Assembly: GCF_019703515.2 (NCBI RefSeq)
Contig: NC_059348.1
Location: forward strand, 19,549,656 to 19,613,655
Direction: 5' to 3'
From: Myxocyprinus asiaticus
Taxonomy: Eukaryota; Chordata; Actinopteri; Cypriniformes; Catostomidae
DNA: 64,000 bases
Both the position numbers and the translations under genes were made by a program. Positions 1-13,500 of the stretch are shown here, piece by piece; the stretch's first letter is position 1; each line of letters starts with the position of its first letter. A model generated the notes under the pieces. The model did not search any database and had not been told where the DNA came from. It was given only the letters and a program-made list of their open reading frames with translations.

Positions 1-171
1 CAGGTACACGTTATGTTTTAGGATGCTGGTGTCTCCACCATTCTTCTTAACTAGCATAAGCAGCAAGTCTTCCTTGGTCAACTAGCTTCAGCAGAAAATT
101 CATGCTGATCTTTTCAGCAGGGTTTTGTTTGAATACTGCTATGTCTACTGATCAGAGATGACCAAGCTTAC

Positions 172-230
172 CGGTCAGTGACACTCTGGTTGGGTGAAAC
201 AGAGCTTTAGGTCTCTGTAAAGCCACTCGC
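172..230 (-). CDS. mpp4: MPP4-like exon: segment after SH3
   Basis: A 59-nt exon between TTCTCTGCAG and GTAAGC. It takes up phase 2 from the SH3 exon and reads [20 protein letters not shown], ending in phase 1. The p55 family carries a similar basic stretch (ERRLALRRPE in MPP7) directly after the SH3 domain, at the start of the hook region before GUK. It is too short to be found as an open frame; it is supported by phase and position. Confidence 0.8.
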
Positions 231-1539
231 CTGCAGAGAAAACATAGGAACCACATGAAAACCATTAACTATCACAGTGTAATGTTGCTGGCACTGGCAA
301 TGATGAAGACGATGATGAAGGAGTGAAGAGAACCCAAGTGCAGTTTATTTAGAAAGTGTAGTAATCCAAACGTGAAATCCAATAACCATACTCCAAACGT
401 GAACAAAAACAAAACATGAACTAGATTTAACATGGCATGACTTGACTTGACTTAACTTAACAACAGTGTACCAAACACATACATTCAATACTTGACAAAG
501 ACACAAATGGAAAACATGAGGCTTAAATACATGGACATGGGGGAACATAAACCAATGAACAAACAGAACTCATAACAAGCTAATTAAACTAAACCAATGA
601 AAACATGACACATGAACATGGAGGGAAAACATGAAATCACATGACAAGGGAACAGGAACTAAACTTGTCAAAATAAAAGACATGAATCAACAAAATACAC
701 ATGACACACAGTTAGCTCTGTGAAATTCCCCTTCAATACAACAAGTTGCACACATTTCTCAATATCACAAAGTTGTCTATTCAGAGTCATATCAAGTACT
801 ACAGTAACCTTTCTAAGCTGTCACGAAGGAATGGTTTTGGGCAGACACACAAATAGCACAAGCACATCAGCTTGATATATTCTTATCGCTGTTTACAGAC
901 TTCAGTAGAAAACTGTCCTGGCAAAACTCTCATTGTTGTCAGTCTAGACTTGAAGTAAAGCTTAGAAAGAGTCTGATTGCAAGAGTTTTCTTACCTTTCC
1001 TGAAGCTGTCTAGAAGGAATCAGTCCAGCCCTGAGGTTGGCGTCACCATGCCGTCTGGCCTGCCACCAGGTGTCATCTTCTTGGCTTACAATCTGTAACA
1101 CATCTCCTCTCCTGAACTTCAACCCAGCATCTTTGCATGGAATAGCAGGGTCTGCTTTGGGATCGTAGTCAAAAAGTGCCCTCACAAAAGTCTGAAACAA
1201 TCCACAAACTCATTTGTATGTCTCCAAATTTGGTTTTGATTATGTGGAGTGTAAAATGCATCGCTGTGATTTAGATAAAGGGACCTTGGCATCTTTGTTC
1301 TCCAGCTCTTCTTTGGTGCCTGGGATTACTTTGAAGGTCACTGCTCCTTCTGACTGGGCCTGGAGGATGTGATTATGAGATACAGGTCCAAAGCAAGCTC
1401 ACAAGCTACAGATTGAATCTCACATTCAATAACACACATGAACCGAGACGGAATGCAGAACTGTTGTCCTTAAGAAAACCCTCAAAAACAAACACATCAC
1501 ATTAAATTGATGCACAGATACACACATGCACGCAAGCAT

Positions 1540-1622
<83 letters not shown>

Positions 1623-3412
1623 CACAAAGTTCAAATACAGTCACACCAACACACACAAAGAGAGGCATACTAGTATGGGAATAATTTCCTCTGGGTTCTT
1701 GTCCTCCATTGGAACTCCATTGACTTCCTTGAGCTCATCACCCTTATGAATAAGACCTGTAGCATTTGCCAGTGACAAAATGAGTTGGAAAGCAACAACA
1801 TTGCAGAATAAATTATACTTATACAACGTAGTGTATTAATTCCCCCCGGTTTTTAATCTATAATCTGTAATAAATATAACACTAACTTGGAAACAGCTGA
1901 CTTGATTTTGTTTTTTTGTTTTTTACCATGCCTTCATCATTTATTCTTGGTACCTTTCAAATAATGTTTAAGTATAGATTTTACTGTATAACCCCTGGCC
2001 AAGGCGCAAACTTTCAATATTAAACAATATTAAAATTAATAGAATTATTACATGTCTAAAACTATGATAATTTAAACAAATGCTAAATAAACAAACTTTT
2101 CCAAATTTATTGTGTAAAAATGATTTCTATATTGTTTTTTCTAAAATGTGTTTACCAAGTAGAAAAAAGTGTCAGTGGAGAGTATGCTTGAAATGAAACA
2201 TGAGACAAATGATGTGTTTTATCTCTTGTTAATATCACTTGTGAGCAGAATATTTGTTCACACTTTATTCAGCGTTCATTTTACTGTGGGTAATTACTGA
2301 GTAATAATGGTAACACTTTACAATAAATTTCCATTTGTTAACATTAATTAACAATATTAGTTAACATGAACTAACAATGAACAATACTTATTAAGCATTT
2401 ATTAATCTTAGTTAATGCTAACTCCAACATACAGTATACTAATACAGTTTTAAAATGAAAGTTGTATTAGTTAACATTAGTACATGCGCTATGAACTAAC
2501 AAGAACTAACAATGAACAATTCTATTTTTATTAACTAACATTAACAAAGATTACTAAATTATGTAATAAATATATTGTTTATTGTTAGTTCATGATACCT
2601 AATGCATTAACTAATGTTAACGAATGGAACCTTATTGTAAAGTGTTACCGTAATAATAATGAACTACATATATTTACTGTGTAATTATTTTATAGAGTTG
2701 CTTATACTTACATATTACTATAGTAATTGATAATAGTAACATGAAATATGTGTAACATGGACACTGTAAATTAAAGTGTTACAGAAATTGTTTATTAGGC
2801 GTCATTTCCAAAAAAAGATGCAATCTTGCCAAATTATACAAAAAGTGTGAAATTATTATTCAGTTTAGTGTATTTAAGATAAATAAAATGTTAACTACAT
2901 GTATGACATTATAGCATGACACTTTGGTGGGAATTTTCATGACTTTTAAATAACAAAAATGACAAATCAACTGTAATACATGTATATGCACTATTGGACA
3001 TCATTAGTAGACACATTTAGTGTGTAAAAAATGTTTTAACAGAAGTTTACTTACTAGAAGTTCACAGGGCTAAAAAAAAGAGAAGAAAAAAAAAAAAAAG
3101 CCTGAAGCTAAAGAAACACTTAAGCATTATCATTTAGCCAGTGTTATTTTTATTTATTTATTCATCCATTCAAGCGACTTCAAGACTAAGTGCAGGGATT
3201 AATAGCCCAATCTGAGTTGAAGACTTAACTCTTATAAATAAACGTTCTCTGACGGTTCTTTGCAACACCTTAGGCACAACACTTCAGGTACCCTCTTCTT
3301 ATTTTTTTAGTTTAGTGTTTTTGAATTGGCTCTATGATTCCTTGGAGATCTAAAAACTTGGTTACATTATATTTTGATCTTACATTACAGGTTCTTCACA
3401 TCAGTGTTTCTG

Positions 3413-3453
<41 letters not shown>

Positions 3454-6400
3454 CGTGTTTGTTATTATTCTTTGTGTGTGTGTGTGTGTGTGTGTGTGTA
3501 TTATTATTATTATTATTATTTAAAGCACCAGTACATACAGTTGTGCTCAAAAGTTTGCATACCCTGGCAGAAATTGTGAAATTTTGGCATTGATTTTGAA
3601 AATATGACTGATCATGCAAAATTTGTTTATCCTTATTTAAGGATAGTGATCATATGAAGCCATTTATTATCACATAGTTGTTTGGCTCCTTTTCAAATCA
3701 GAATGATAACAGAAATCATCCAAATGTCCCTGATCAAAAGTTGACATACCCTTGAATGTTTGGCCTTGTTACAGACACACAAGGTGACACACACAGGTTT
3801 AAATGGCAATTAAATGTTAATTTCCCACACCTGTGGCTTTTAAAACTGCAGTTAGTGTCTGTGTATAAATAGTCAATGAGTTTGTTAGCTCTCACGTGGA
3901 TGCACTGAGCAGGCTAGATACTGAGCCATGGGGAGCAGAAAAGAACTGTCAAAAGACCTGCATAACAAGGTAATGGAACTTTAAAAAGATGGAAAAGGAT
4001 ATAAAAAGATATCAAAAGCCTTGAAAATGCCAGTCAGTACTGTTCAATCACTTATTAAGAAGTGGAAAATTCGGGGATCTCTTGATACCAAGCCTAGGTC
4101 AGGTAGATCAAGAAAGATATCAGCCACAACTGCCAGAAGAATTGTTCGGGATACAAAGAAAAACCCACAGGTAACCTCAGGAGAAATACAGGCTGCTCTG
4201 GAAAAAGATGGTGTGGTTGTTTCAAGGAGCACAATACGACGATACTTGAACAAAAATGAGCTGCATGGTCGAGTTGCCAGAAAGAAGCCTTTACTGCACC
4301 AATACCACAAAAAAGCCCTGTTACAATATGCCCGACAACACCTTGACACTCCACACAGCTTCTAGCACACTGTAATTTGGAGTGACGAGACCAAAATAGA
4401 GCTTTATGGTCACAAGCATAAGTGCTATATTTGGAGAGGGGTCAACAAGGCCTATAGTGAAAAGAATACCATCCCCACTGTGAAGCATTATGGTGGCTCA
4501 CTGATGTTTTGGGGGGGTGTGAGCTCTAAAGGCACGGAAATCTTGTGAAAATTGATGGCAAGATGAATGCAGCATGTTATCAGAAAATACTGGCAGACAA
4601 CTTGCATTCTTCTTCACAAAAGCTGCGCATGGGATGCTCTTGGACTTTCCAGCATGACAATGACCCTAAGCACAAGGCCAAGTTGACCCTCCAGTGGTTA
4701 CAGCAGAAAAAGGTGAAGGTTCTGGAGTGGCCATCACAGTCTCCTGAACTTAATATCATCTAGCCACTCTGGGGAGATCTCAAACATGCAGTTCATGCAA
4801 GACGACCAAAGACTGGAGGCATTTTGCCAAGACGAATGGGCAGCTTTACCACCTGCAAGAATTTGGGGCCTCATAGACAACTATTACAAAAGACTGCACG
4901 CTGTCATTGATGCTAAAGGGGGCAATACACAGTATTAAGAACTAAGGGTATGCAGACTTTTGAACAGGGGTCATTGAATTTTTCTCTTCATTGCCATGTT
5001 TTGTTTTATGATTGTGCCATTCTGTTATAACCTACAGTTGAATATGAATTCCATAAGAAATAAAAGAAATGTGTTTTGCCTGCTCACTCATGTTTTCTTT
5101 AAAAGGGTACATATATTACCAATTCTCCAAGGGTATGCAAACTTTTGAGCACAACTGTATATGATTTTCAGAAGAGCTATAAAATAAAAAGTTATTTGGG
5201 GGGGGGGCTCTTTTTTGGCATCAGGCTGTATAATGCTTTTTGCATTCTAATTGGAATGGTTATTTTTAAGAAGGCTGATCAAGGACACAATGGTTATATA
5301 GAGCTTGTATTACATTTAAAATGTTTCTCACCACTTAGATCAGCAGCTCCTCCTCTCATGATCCTAGCCACCACTAGTCCTCCAGTGGACTCATCTCTCT
5401 TTATGGTGGCTCCCTGAAACAGAGAAATGTTTATCAAGGGTCAGTAAGCTGTCATGCAGAAATACAAATCTTAAGGTTCCAGCATTTATTCAAAGCAAAT
5501 AGACTGTGAAACTCAAGTTCAAATATCTGGAGGGATCAATAACAAGCAAACAATCAGTTTGCCTTTTAAATGAACATGGGACTGTCAAGACAATTCCAAG
5601 TACATCTGGACAAAAATATCTTTAGAGAGGTGCAAAAACAGGTGTGTTTTTGTATCATAACAGTATCATAACAGGAGTCTTTAACAAGTTATGCAGTGGG
5701 GGCTGCATGTTAAATGTTGCATGAGAATGCAAAACCTGATGAGGAAACTCTATTCTTGAAGTCACAAATTAAGACAAGAGAGCTTTTTTTTAAATCACAC
5801 AGCTTGTTGACATTATATGTCAAACATCTGATACATTTCTTTTGGTGTCTGAAGGAACAAATTAGCAGCCAGTGTAATTAAACTTTCAGGTTCATTGGAT
5901 CCAAACACACATAAGGTTTGACCTTGATGGATTAGATACATGTCTGTGTTTTGCCTCAATTCAATATCCATTAGCATGATCTCATATCACATAACTTCTC
6001 ACTTAGAGAAAATAATCATTGTCGTTTTATTCATGTAACAAAACATGCGCATCGACTCTGAGGACAGCCATTGCCAACACACCCTCTGTGACCACCGTAC
6101 CACAGCTAAACTAATAGTGTTTAGGTTAAACCTTCCAAAATAAATTAACAACTTGCTGAGGTCCTGAAATAAACTGTAGACCAAACTATGGTGAAGTGAA
6201 CACTTCAGTCCTTACAGGGCCTCTCAGATGACTGGTTTCATGAGGCCTCTTGAAGATCCAACAAGCTTGTGGAAAGCAGACGATGAGGTACATGATGGTA
6301 AAACTAACCAGGCTACATGGGACACTGATAGAGGAGTTAGGAGGCCCTGCATAGTTCCTTGACCACGGAAGAGGCCAAAATGGCCTGTTGTTCTTAATTA

Positions 6401-7012
6401 CAGGGCTCAGCCCCCTATCAGAGGCACAAAATGGTCTGTGAAGAACTTTCTAGTGATTTCTCATGAGGGAAGCTGCTTTTTAAATAGAAAATGGAGAAAC
6501 CATGAACCAATGTTTATCACTCCCTACCCATGGTGTGGAGAAAATAGATGAGTTTTGGTCCTTGCTTCTCTGAAATGGCCTGTTCAGAGACAGGACAATC
6601 AGATTTAAGGTTCATGTAGCCCCATGGCAACACTATTCTTCATCTATAAAAAGTTAGCCCCCAGTCTGATAGAGTTCAAATGTACACACAGGTCATACTG
6701 CCACTACAGAAGGTGCTTTAACACGCAATCGTGAAGGGTCATTGGGCGCGGATTAACCCCGATGATGGGAAATACAGCCATATTTATTGGTATCTCATTA
6801 TGAAATTGCCACTAGTTGGGTGATACAGGTGGCTATATACAGTAGATCACTATGCAGAGACATTGAGAAACACCAGGCTCATGTGGACGGACAGACACAT
6901 GGACAGACAGATAGATACAAGTGGATGGATGGATGGATGGACAGACAGACAGACAGATGGACGGAAGGACAGACAGAAAGACAGACGGACAGACGGGCAC
7001 ACACGACGGATG

Positions 7013-7050
<38 letters not shown>

Positions 7051-7072
7051 TAGATAGATAGACAGACAGATG

Positions 7073-7140
<68 letters not shown>

Positions 7141-7194
7141 CAGTAGACAGATGGACAGACAGACAGACGGACAGACGGGCACACACGACGGATG

Positions 7195-7232
<38 letters not shown>

Positions 7233-7275
7233 TAGATAGATAGATAGATACAAATAGACAGACAGACAGACAGAC

Positions 7276-7309
<34 letters not shown>

Positions 7310-7505
7310 AAGTAGACATGGACATATAGACAGACAGAAAGATGGATAGATACAATTAGACAGATGGGCAGACAGACAGAAAGATAGGTAGATACAAGTA
7401 GACAGATGGACAGTCAGACAGACAGACAGATAGATAGAAAGAAGTGGATGGACGGCTAGACGGACAGACAGATAGAAACAGACAGACAGACAGACAGATA
7501 GACAA

Positions 7506-7541
<36 letters not shown>

Positions 7542-10500
7542 GTTTGGAACAAAAGATGTTTAAAAGGTCTGAATTTACAGACATGCTCTGGCACACATTT
7601 TTAGATAGATCAAAAACAGATCTCAATTTTTAATGCATGACACAAGCATAACCACACACAAGACAAACAGAACACAACCCAGACATGAGACTGGTATTTT
7701 CTGTTTTCACTATCCTTCTATTTGTTGGTTGAATGACTTCTAAACTGATGACTGGTTTGTGACTTAAGACATGTACAGTACACATCAGTCTTTGTAAAAT
7801 AACATGAGGCCCTTTACTATTTCATCATAGACTATTCCATTCCAAACACAATCATGGCAGACAACAGATGGAAAAAAAAACATTCAGTCCAGTGTGCGGA
7901 TGGCTCGAAATGGACTCTTCATCACGGATGTACCAAAAATGATGATACACTTTCCGTTCATTCTCTGGCATTCATAAGGCTCCTTTCAAACGGCTGCCTC
8001 ATTCAGCACCACTCACTAGATGTTATAGACGAAAGGACTCATAATGGGGGGAAAAGGCATTTTACAAGATACGCATTATGATTGGGAAGGCTGTCACAAT
8101 GTGTGTCAGAACGGGATGGATAACCCGCAATAAAAAGATAAACCTTGTTTGAAAGGGTTCGTTCTGATGTCGTGCATTTTATTTGGTGAGTGCTGTACTG
8201 TGTTTCCTATTTGTATTCAAAAGCATCACATCTAAGTAACACAAATGTTAGCGCAGATGGTTTTGTTCAGTGATGGAAAATATGATTCTGGAGGTAGAGC
8301 TGAGGGACAGACTGATCCAGGTTCCGCTTTGATACTCTTTACTATTATAATCCATATCTTGACTCTAAGTGTGTGTCATAATATTTTTCTGGTGATTCTA
8401 ATCAAAAACAATTTTGTGAAGTTGTCAAGATCAGTTTCAGTGCCATGACCCTAATATAAACACGATGAATAACTCACAGTATAATTTTTGGAAAGTTAAC
8501 CAGTAAATTACATCGAACTTAGTCAAACAATAGTCTTAAGACATTACAATTGTGTGTTCTGAATTATTTATGAGTTATCCCTATGTAAAGGTATTTGACA
8601 ATTTAACACAGTTCAAGGCAGACACATGCATTAACTGCAGAGTTTCTACTTTTGTTACCCCTGTTAACACAAACCATCTTCACAGCACTGTATACAGGTA
8701 TGGGCTGCATTCGTATTATTTTTATTTTGTTTTATTTTTATTTTTTTGTTAACCAGATGGACCCACCAGAGGCTCTTGGTTTTTAACCAAGCATATGATC
8801 TTTACTGATTCTTCCACATCCTCTTTGTAATCAGGTAATGGTGGCAGAAGAGGCAGCTGGGGGTCATAGTCTTTTTGGGCCACTATGTCATGCACTGAGA
8901 GAAGACCCTAAAGAGAAAAATGAAGAAAAAAGTTTGAGATCATTTAGTAAGGAGTTCTGTTATCAGAATTTTTAAGAATAATTTATTATGTATATATACA
9001 TTGGGGTCCAGTGGTCAACATTGAAAATCATGGATTTTTGTACAAATTCATGTAGATCTGGAAAGGAATAGGAATGTATGAAGTATATTTAAGATTCTAC
9101 CCTGTTTGTAGGTCACTAATCAAATGCAAGCAAATTTGTGCTATAGTACATTTGAACTCCTTTGTATAAAACGTCAGATTTCCTTGTTGTCATTGAAGAA
9201 CACAACAAGCTCTTTGGACCATTCTTAAATCATACTGGATAACATGGATCATCAGGTTTTGCAAAAACTTGTGGAGTCCATGCCAGCTATTTTTTAAAGC
9301 AAAAGGGGCTCATACAAAAGACTAAGAAATTCTGAAATTCATATTCATTTTTCAGTTCAACTTTTAAATTACTTCTGATGTACATTGGAAGTATACATAA
9401 AAAACCTTTGGGAAGCGAATGTGTCCTACAGTGTGACATGCTATACATAATCTATTATTTTTACAGCATTTGGCTAATTCTTTAATAATTATTATTTTAT
9501 GTAATTATAATATATTATTAGGGCCCAAACACTGAAAGTGCGGAGACCCTATTGTTCTTCTAAGGATTATTAGCACCCCCATTTTCACCTACAGTCACCA
9601 AAATTGGTACATATATAGTTCTCATCAAGCTGGACAACTTTCATAATTATAGTCATTAGGTCTGCCCAACAGGAAGTCGGCCATTTAGAATTTTTTGAAT
9701 ATTGCAGTCTCTGAACTTTTAAATACTCCTCCTAGATGCTTCATGAGACTGTCTCCACATTTAAACAACATTATGTCAAGACACTGAAGATGCTAAATTG
9801 CAAACAGATTTTGATATATTGAATGGTGTTGCCATGGCGAGGCATTAAATTATTGGTGAAAAAAGGGAAACAGGATGTGTGTCTCATATCTTCTGTGTGC
9901 AGTGTGTGATTTAGATCAAAATTGAGCTAAATGTTTAGTCTTGGGGGCTAATCACATGGATTTGACTATTTTGGGTCATGGTCATAGCGCCACCACCTGG
10001 CAGCAGGAAGTGTGGCTCTTACAACATACTTTAAAATAGTCCTCGTATATTTACTCAAATTGCTTCAAAATTGTTAAGAAAAATGTAAATTGCAAAATGC
10101 ATGTGTCCACTTTGCATTGTTTTCCGAAAGCCATCAGGTGGAAATGGACCAGATGTGCTTGGGCCCGTTATCGCTGCTTGCAGCTATATTTATTAGGGCC
10201 CAAGCACTGAAAGTTCTTCTAAGGATTATTATTATAATTTTTCTTATTATTTTCAAGGTTTTCGGTACTTTTGGGGTACATAACATGTGTGAAAACTCTT
10301 GAAAGTTTGCACACACATCAGAGTCGTTGGCTATTAGGGCTTGGTGGGGGTGGTCTGTAACAAGGTTTAAAATGGGCAAGGAGGAAGCGGGAACCAGCTG
10401 AAGAGTCAAAGTAATATTTAATGAAACAAAAAGACACAAAACACAAACACACGGCAGCTGCGTGTGGCTCTCTCTCTCCCAAACTGCCGCATCCAGCTCG

Positions 10501-13500
10501 GCATTATCCCTTTCCTCGGCTGATTAGCCCGATTGGGGGCCGGCCGTGAAAAATGTATGCTCTGGAATTTAAACTACACCTCCTAGGGATTTCATGTTAC
10601 AGGTACCAAATGTGGGCGACATCATGCCAAGACATTGGCTATGCTAAATTGTGAATGGGTTTTTGATATATTGAATGGTGTTGCCATGGCGACACGATAA
10701 AATAACATACAAAAATGGATTAAGGAAGTGTCTCATATCTTTTGCGTGCATGGTGTGATTTACATAGAAATTGAGCCAAATGTTTGTCCTTGCAGGCTGA
10801 TCACATTGATGTAGCTACTGTGGGTCACAGTCGTAGTGCCATCAACTGGCGGAAGTAAGTATGGCACTTTTAACAGACTTTGAATTATCCCTCTTATGTT
10901 TACCTGAATTGCTTCAAATTTTTTTACAATAATCGCTCTGCAAGTTCATGAGTTTGCGCCCTTTTCCAGTCGAATCCCAAAGAAAAATGCAAACAAATGT
11001 GTCCCCACTCAAAATATACATCCACTGAGGTGCGGATGCAATCTTTGTTAATTAAAATATATAGTTTTATATAGATGGATTAGAACGTTTAACCTCTTAT
11101 GCAGTGGGCAAATTAATTACCACTGACCACCCAGACAGACTCTTTTTACCAGCGCTGATTGATGTACTTCTCCACTGACTTACAATATCTCATGACCGAC
11201 AATAGCACACATAGAGATGAAGTTATCAAATTTATTATGTTATTATGGGATTCACATCGCTTTTCTTCATGTTTGACAGTGGCCAAACAAATGCTTGAAA
11301 AGCCTGAAGCAGTTGCAACATATCCAAATGCACAGCTGCTGTTTGTATCGTCTCCATATTAACAGTGTAGCATCTCCTCCATGTTGTGCTTTCACTATTA
11401 AAATCCTTCTAAACTTTCACGGGACCACAGATAGCAGACGTACATCACAGCTAGCATTTAATCTTCACCCTGCGTGCTGAGAATGAGACACAAAAACCGC
11501 ATTTATACAAAATTGATAAAATCCCCATTAGCTGTGTAATAAAATGTGATCAGAATTTGAAGTGATATTAATATAGTAAGCTACGAATCTGAAAATGGCA
11601 ATATATGCTGAACACTTGTATGCTGAAAGTAAGTGTTTATAAATGTTTTTACTGATATAAAAATGTCAATTACATACAGTAGATATATGCAATATACAAA
11701 ATATGACAATATGACAAAAATGAAAATGTTCATATATGTAACATGTTTTTTGAAACACTTGTGGAATTCAAATGTGTACATAAATTCTCAAATATATGAA
11801 CTTTAATTGTATTTGTTTGTATAAGGTCAATGGCAATTTCTCAGGGCCAGCAAAGCCTTCTCTGCTGGTGTAACATGCCTAATAAATAAATATTTTTCAT
11901 CTTTTCATTCTCATTGACCTTTTGGGAGCGTTTCTGCCGGCTCAATCTCCGCAGACCTCCCAGCCCCTAGCACGCTCTACCTGGTAGAGTTCACGAGCGA
12001 GGTAGGCGGTCCACCTCAGGGCGGATTTAATATCTCATTCGGGGCTCACGACAAGGACGAGTTATCGGTTGCAGCATCGGAGGGTGGGCTTCTGCTTTCG
12101 GAAGCGGACAAATATTCTGAGCTCCTGCTCTCGTGCAGTAGAGCTCAGGATGAGGAGGACGCTGAGTTGGCAGCCATGCTTGCCCGGGCAGCCGCGAACA
12201 TCGGGCTGGAGTGGAACCCTCCGCCCTGGCCTGAGCGTTCGCGGCTAGATGATTGGTTTTTGGGCTCGGAGCACGACTCACGGCTGCACCCCGCCCCAGT
12301 GCCCTTCTTCCCGGAAGTGCACGAGGAGCTCACGAATTCGTGGAAGGCACCTTTCTCTGCCCGTACACACTTCGCTGGCTCGTCCACCCTAACTACCCTC
12401 AACGGCGGAGCAGCTAAGGGATATATCGAGCTTCCCCATGTAGAGCGTGCCGTCACGGTGCATTTATGCCCCCAGGGCGCAGCCACCTGGAGGAACCGAC
12501 TAAGTCTCCCTTCCAAGGCGTGTACGTTTTCTTCGTCACTCGTGGCGAAGGCTTACAACACCGCAGGTCAGGCCGCTTCCACCCTGCACACCATGGCCAT
12601 CCTGCAGGTCCACCAGGCCAAGGCGCTCAAAGATCTGCACGAGGGTAGGACCGACCCAGGGCTTATGCAGGAACTGCGCACCATGACCGACCTCGCTCTA
12701 CTGGCGACGAAAGTCACGGCGCGCGCCCTGGGCTGGACGATGTCCACCTTGGTGGTCTAAGAGCGGCACCTGTGGCTCAACCTTGCGGAGATGCGTGACG
12801 CTGAGAAATTCCGCTTTCTCGATGCGCCCATCTCCCAAGGGAGCCTCTTTGGGGACACTGTCAAGGATTTTGCCCACCAGTTCTCTACGGTGAAGAAGGC
12901 GATGGAAGCCATCAAACACATTCTGCCATGGTGCAGCTCAGCCACTTATAGGTTTCCTAAGTCCCGCGCCCCATCTGCCTCTCATCAAGGCCATCCTCCT
13001 GCAGTGCTGTCCCCGGTTCCCCTACCATCAGAACCCGTACGCTGGTCTTTGAGAAGAAAATCCTCCCACAGGAAGGCGGCAATGCCTGCCCGCCAGCCGG
13101 CCGCCAACAACCCCGGACGGGCTTCGAGGTAGTCCTGAGATGGGCAACCCAGGGATGAGGCAGTGCTCATTGACGACTCTGACCCATGTGTGCGTATGGG
13201 CCCCACTCCCGCACCTGGGTCAGCATGAGGTGGGTATCCCAACATCACCGGATGCCTTCTGGGCTCCAGCACCCAAATTGTCAATAAAAGAGAGGTTTCC
13301 TCATTCTCTGGGTCATTCTCCAATGCTCAGCACCTCCGGCCCTCGCACTCACGATGGCCAGGTGCTGAAAGTCTTTCCGGTCAGTGAGCGGGACGCAAGT
13401 ATCTCACGTTCCCTTGTTTTCCATTGAAAGAAAGCCGGCAAACAGGTAAGTACGGTGGTTCAAACAGGTAAGTACGATGGTTCTTGGGGCCGCTCGCCCA

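Noticed and set aside
6882..7541. CRISPR-like regular repeats
   Set aside because: Simple tetranucleotide array in a vertebrate genome, without unique spacers.
6833..7594. 253-residue minus-strand open frame rich in Leu-Ser-Val-Cys
   Set aside because: It is the translation of the GACA/GATA array; overlapping frames on both strands are equally open.
7854..8081. 75-residue open frame [13 protein letters not shown]...
   Set aside because: No domain, no splice context, no repeat evidence; chance open frame in intron.
12027..12516. Minus-strand open frames in the GC-rich DIRS gag
   Set aside because: Antisense shadows of the plus-strand gag remnant, which has recognisable family motifs.
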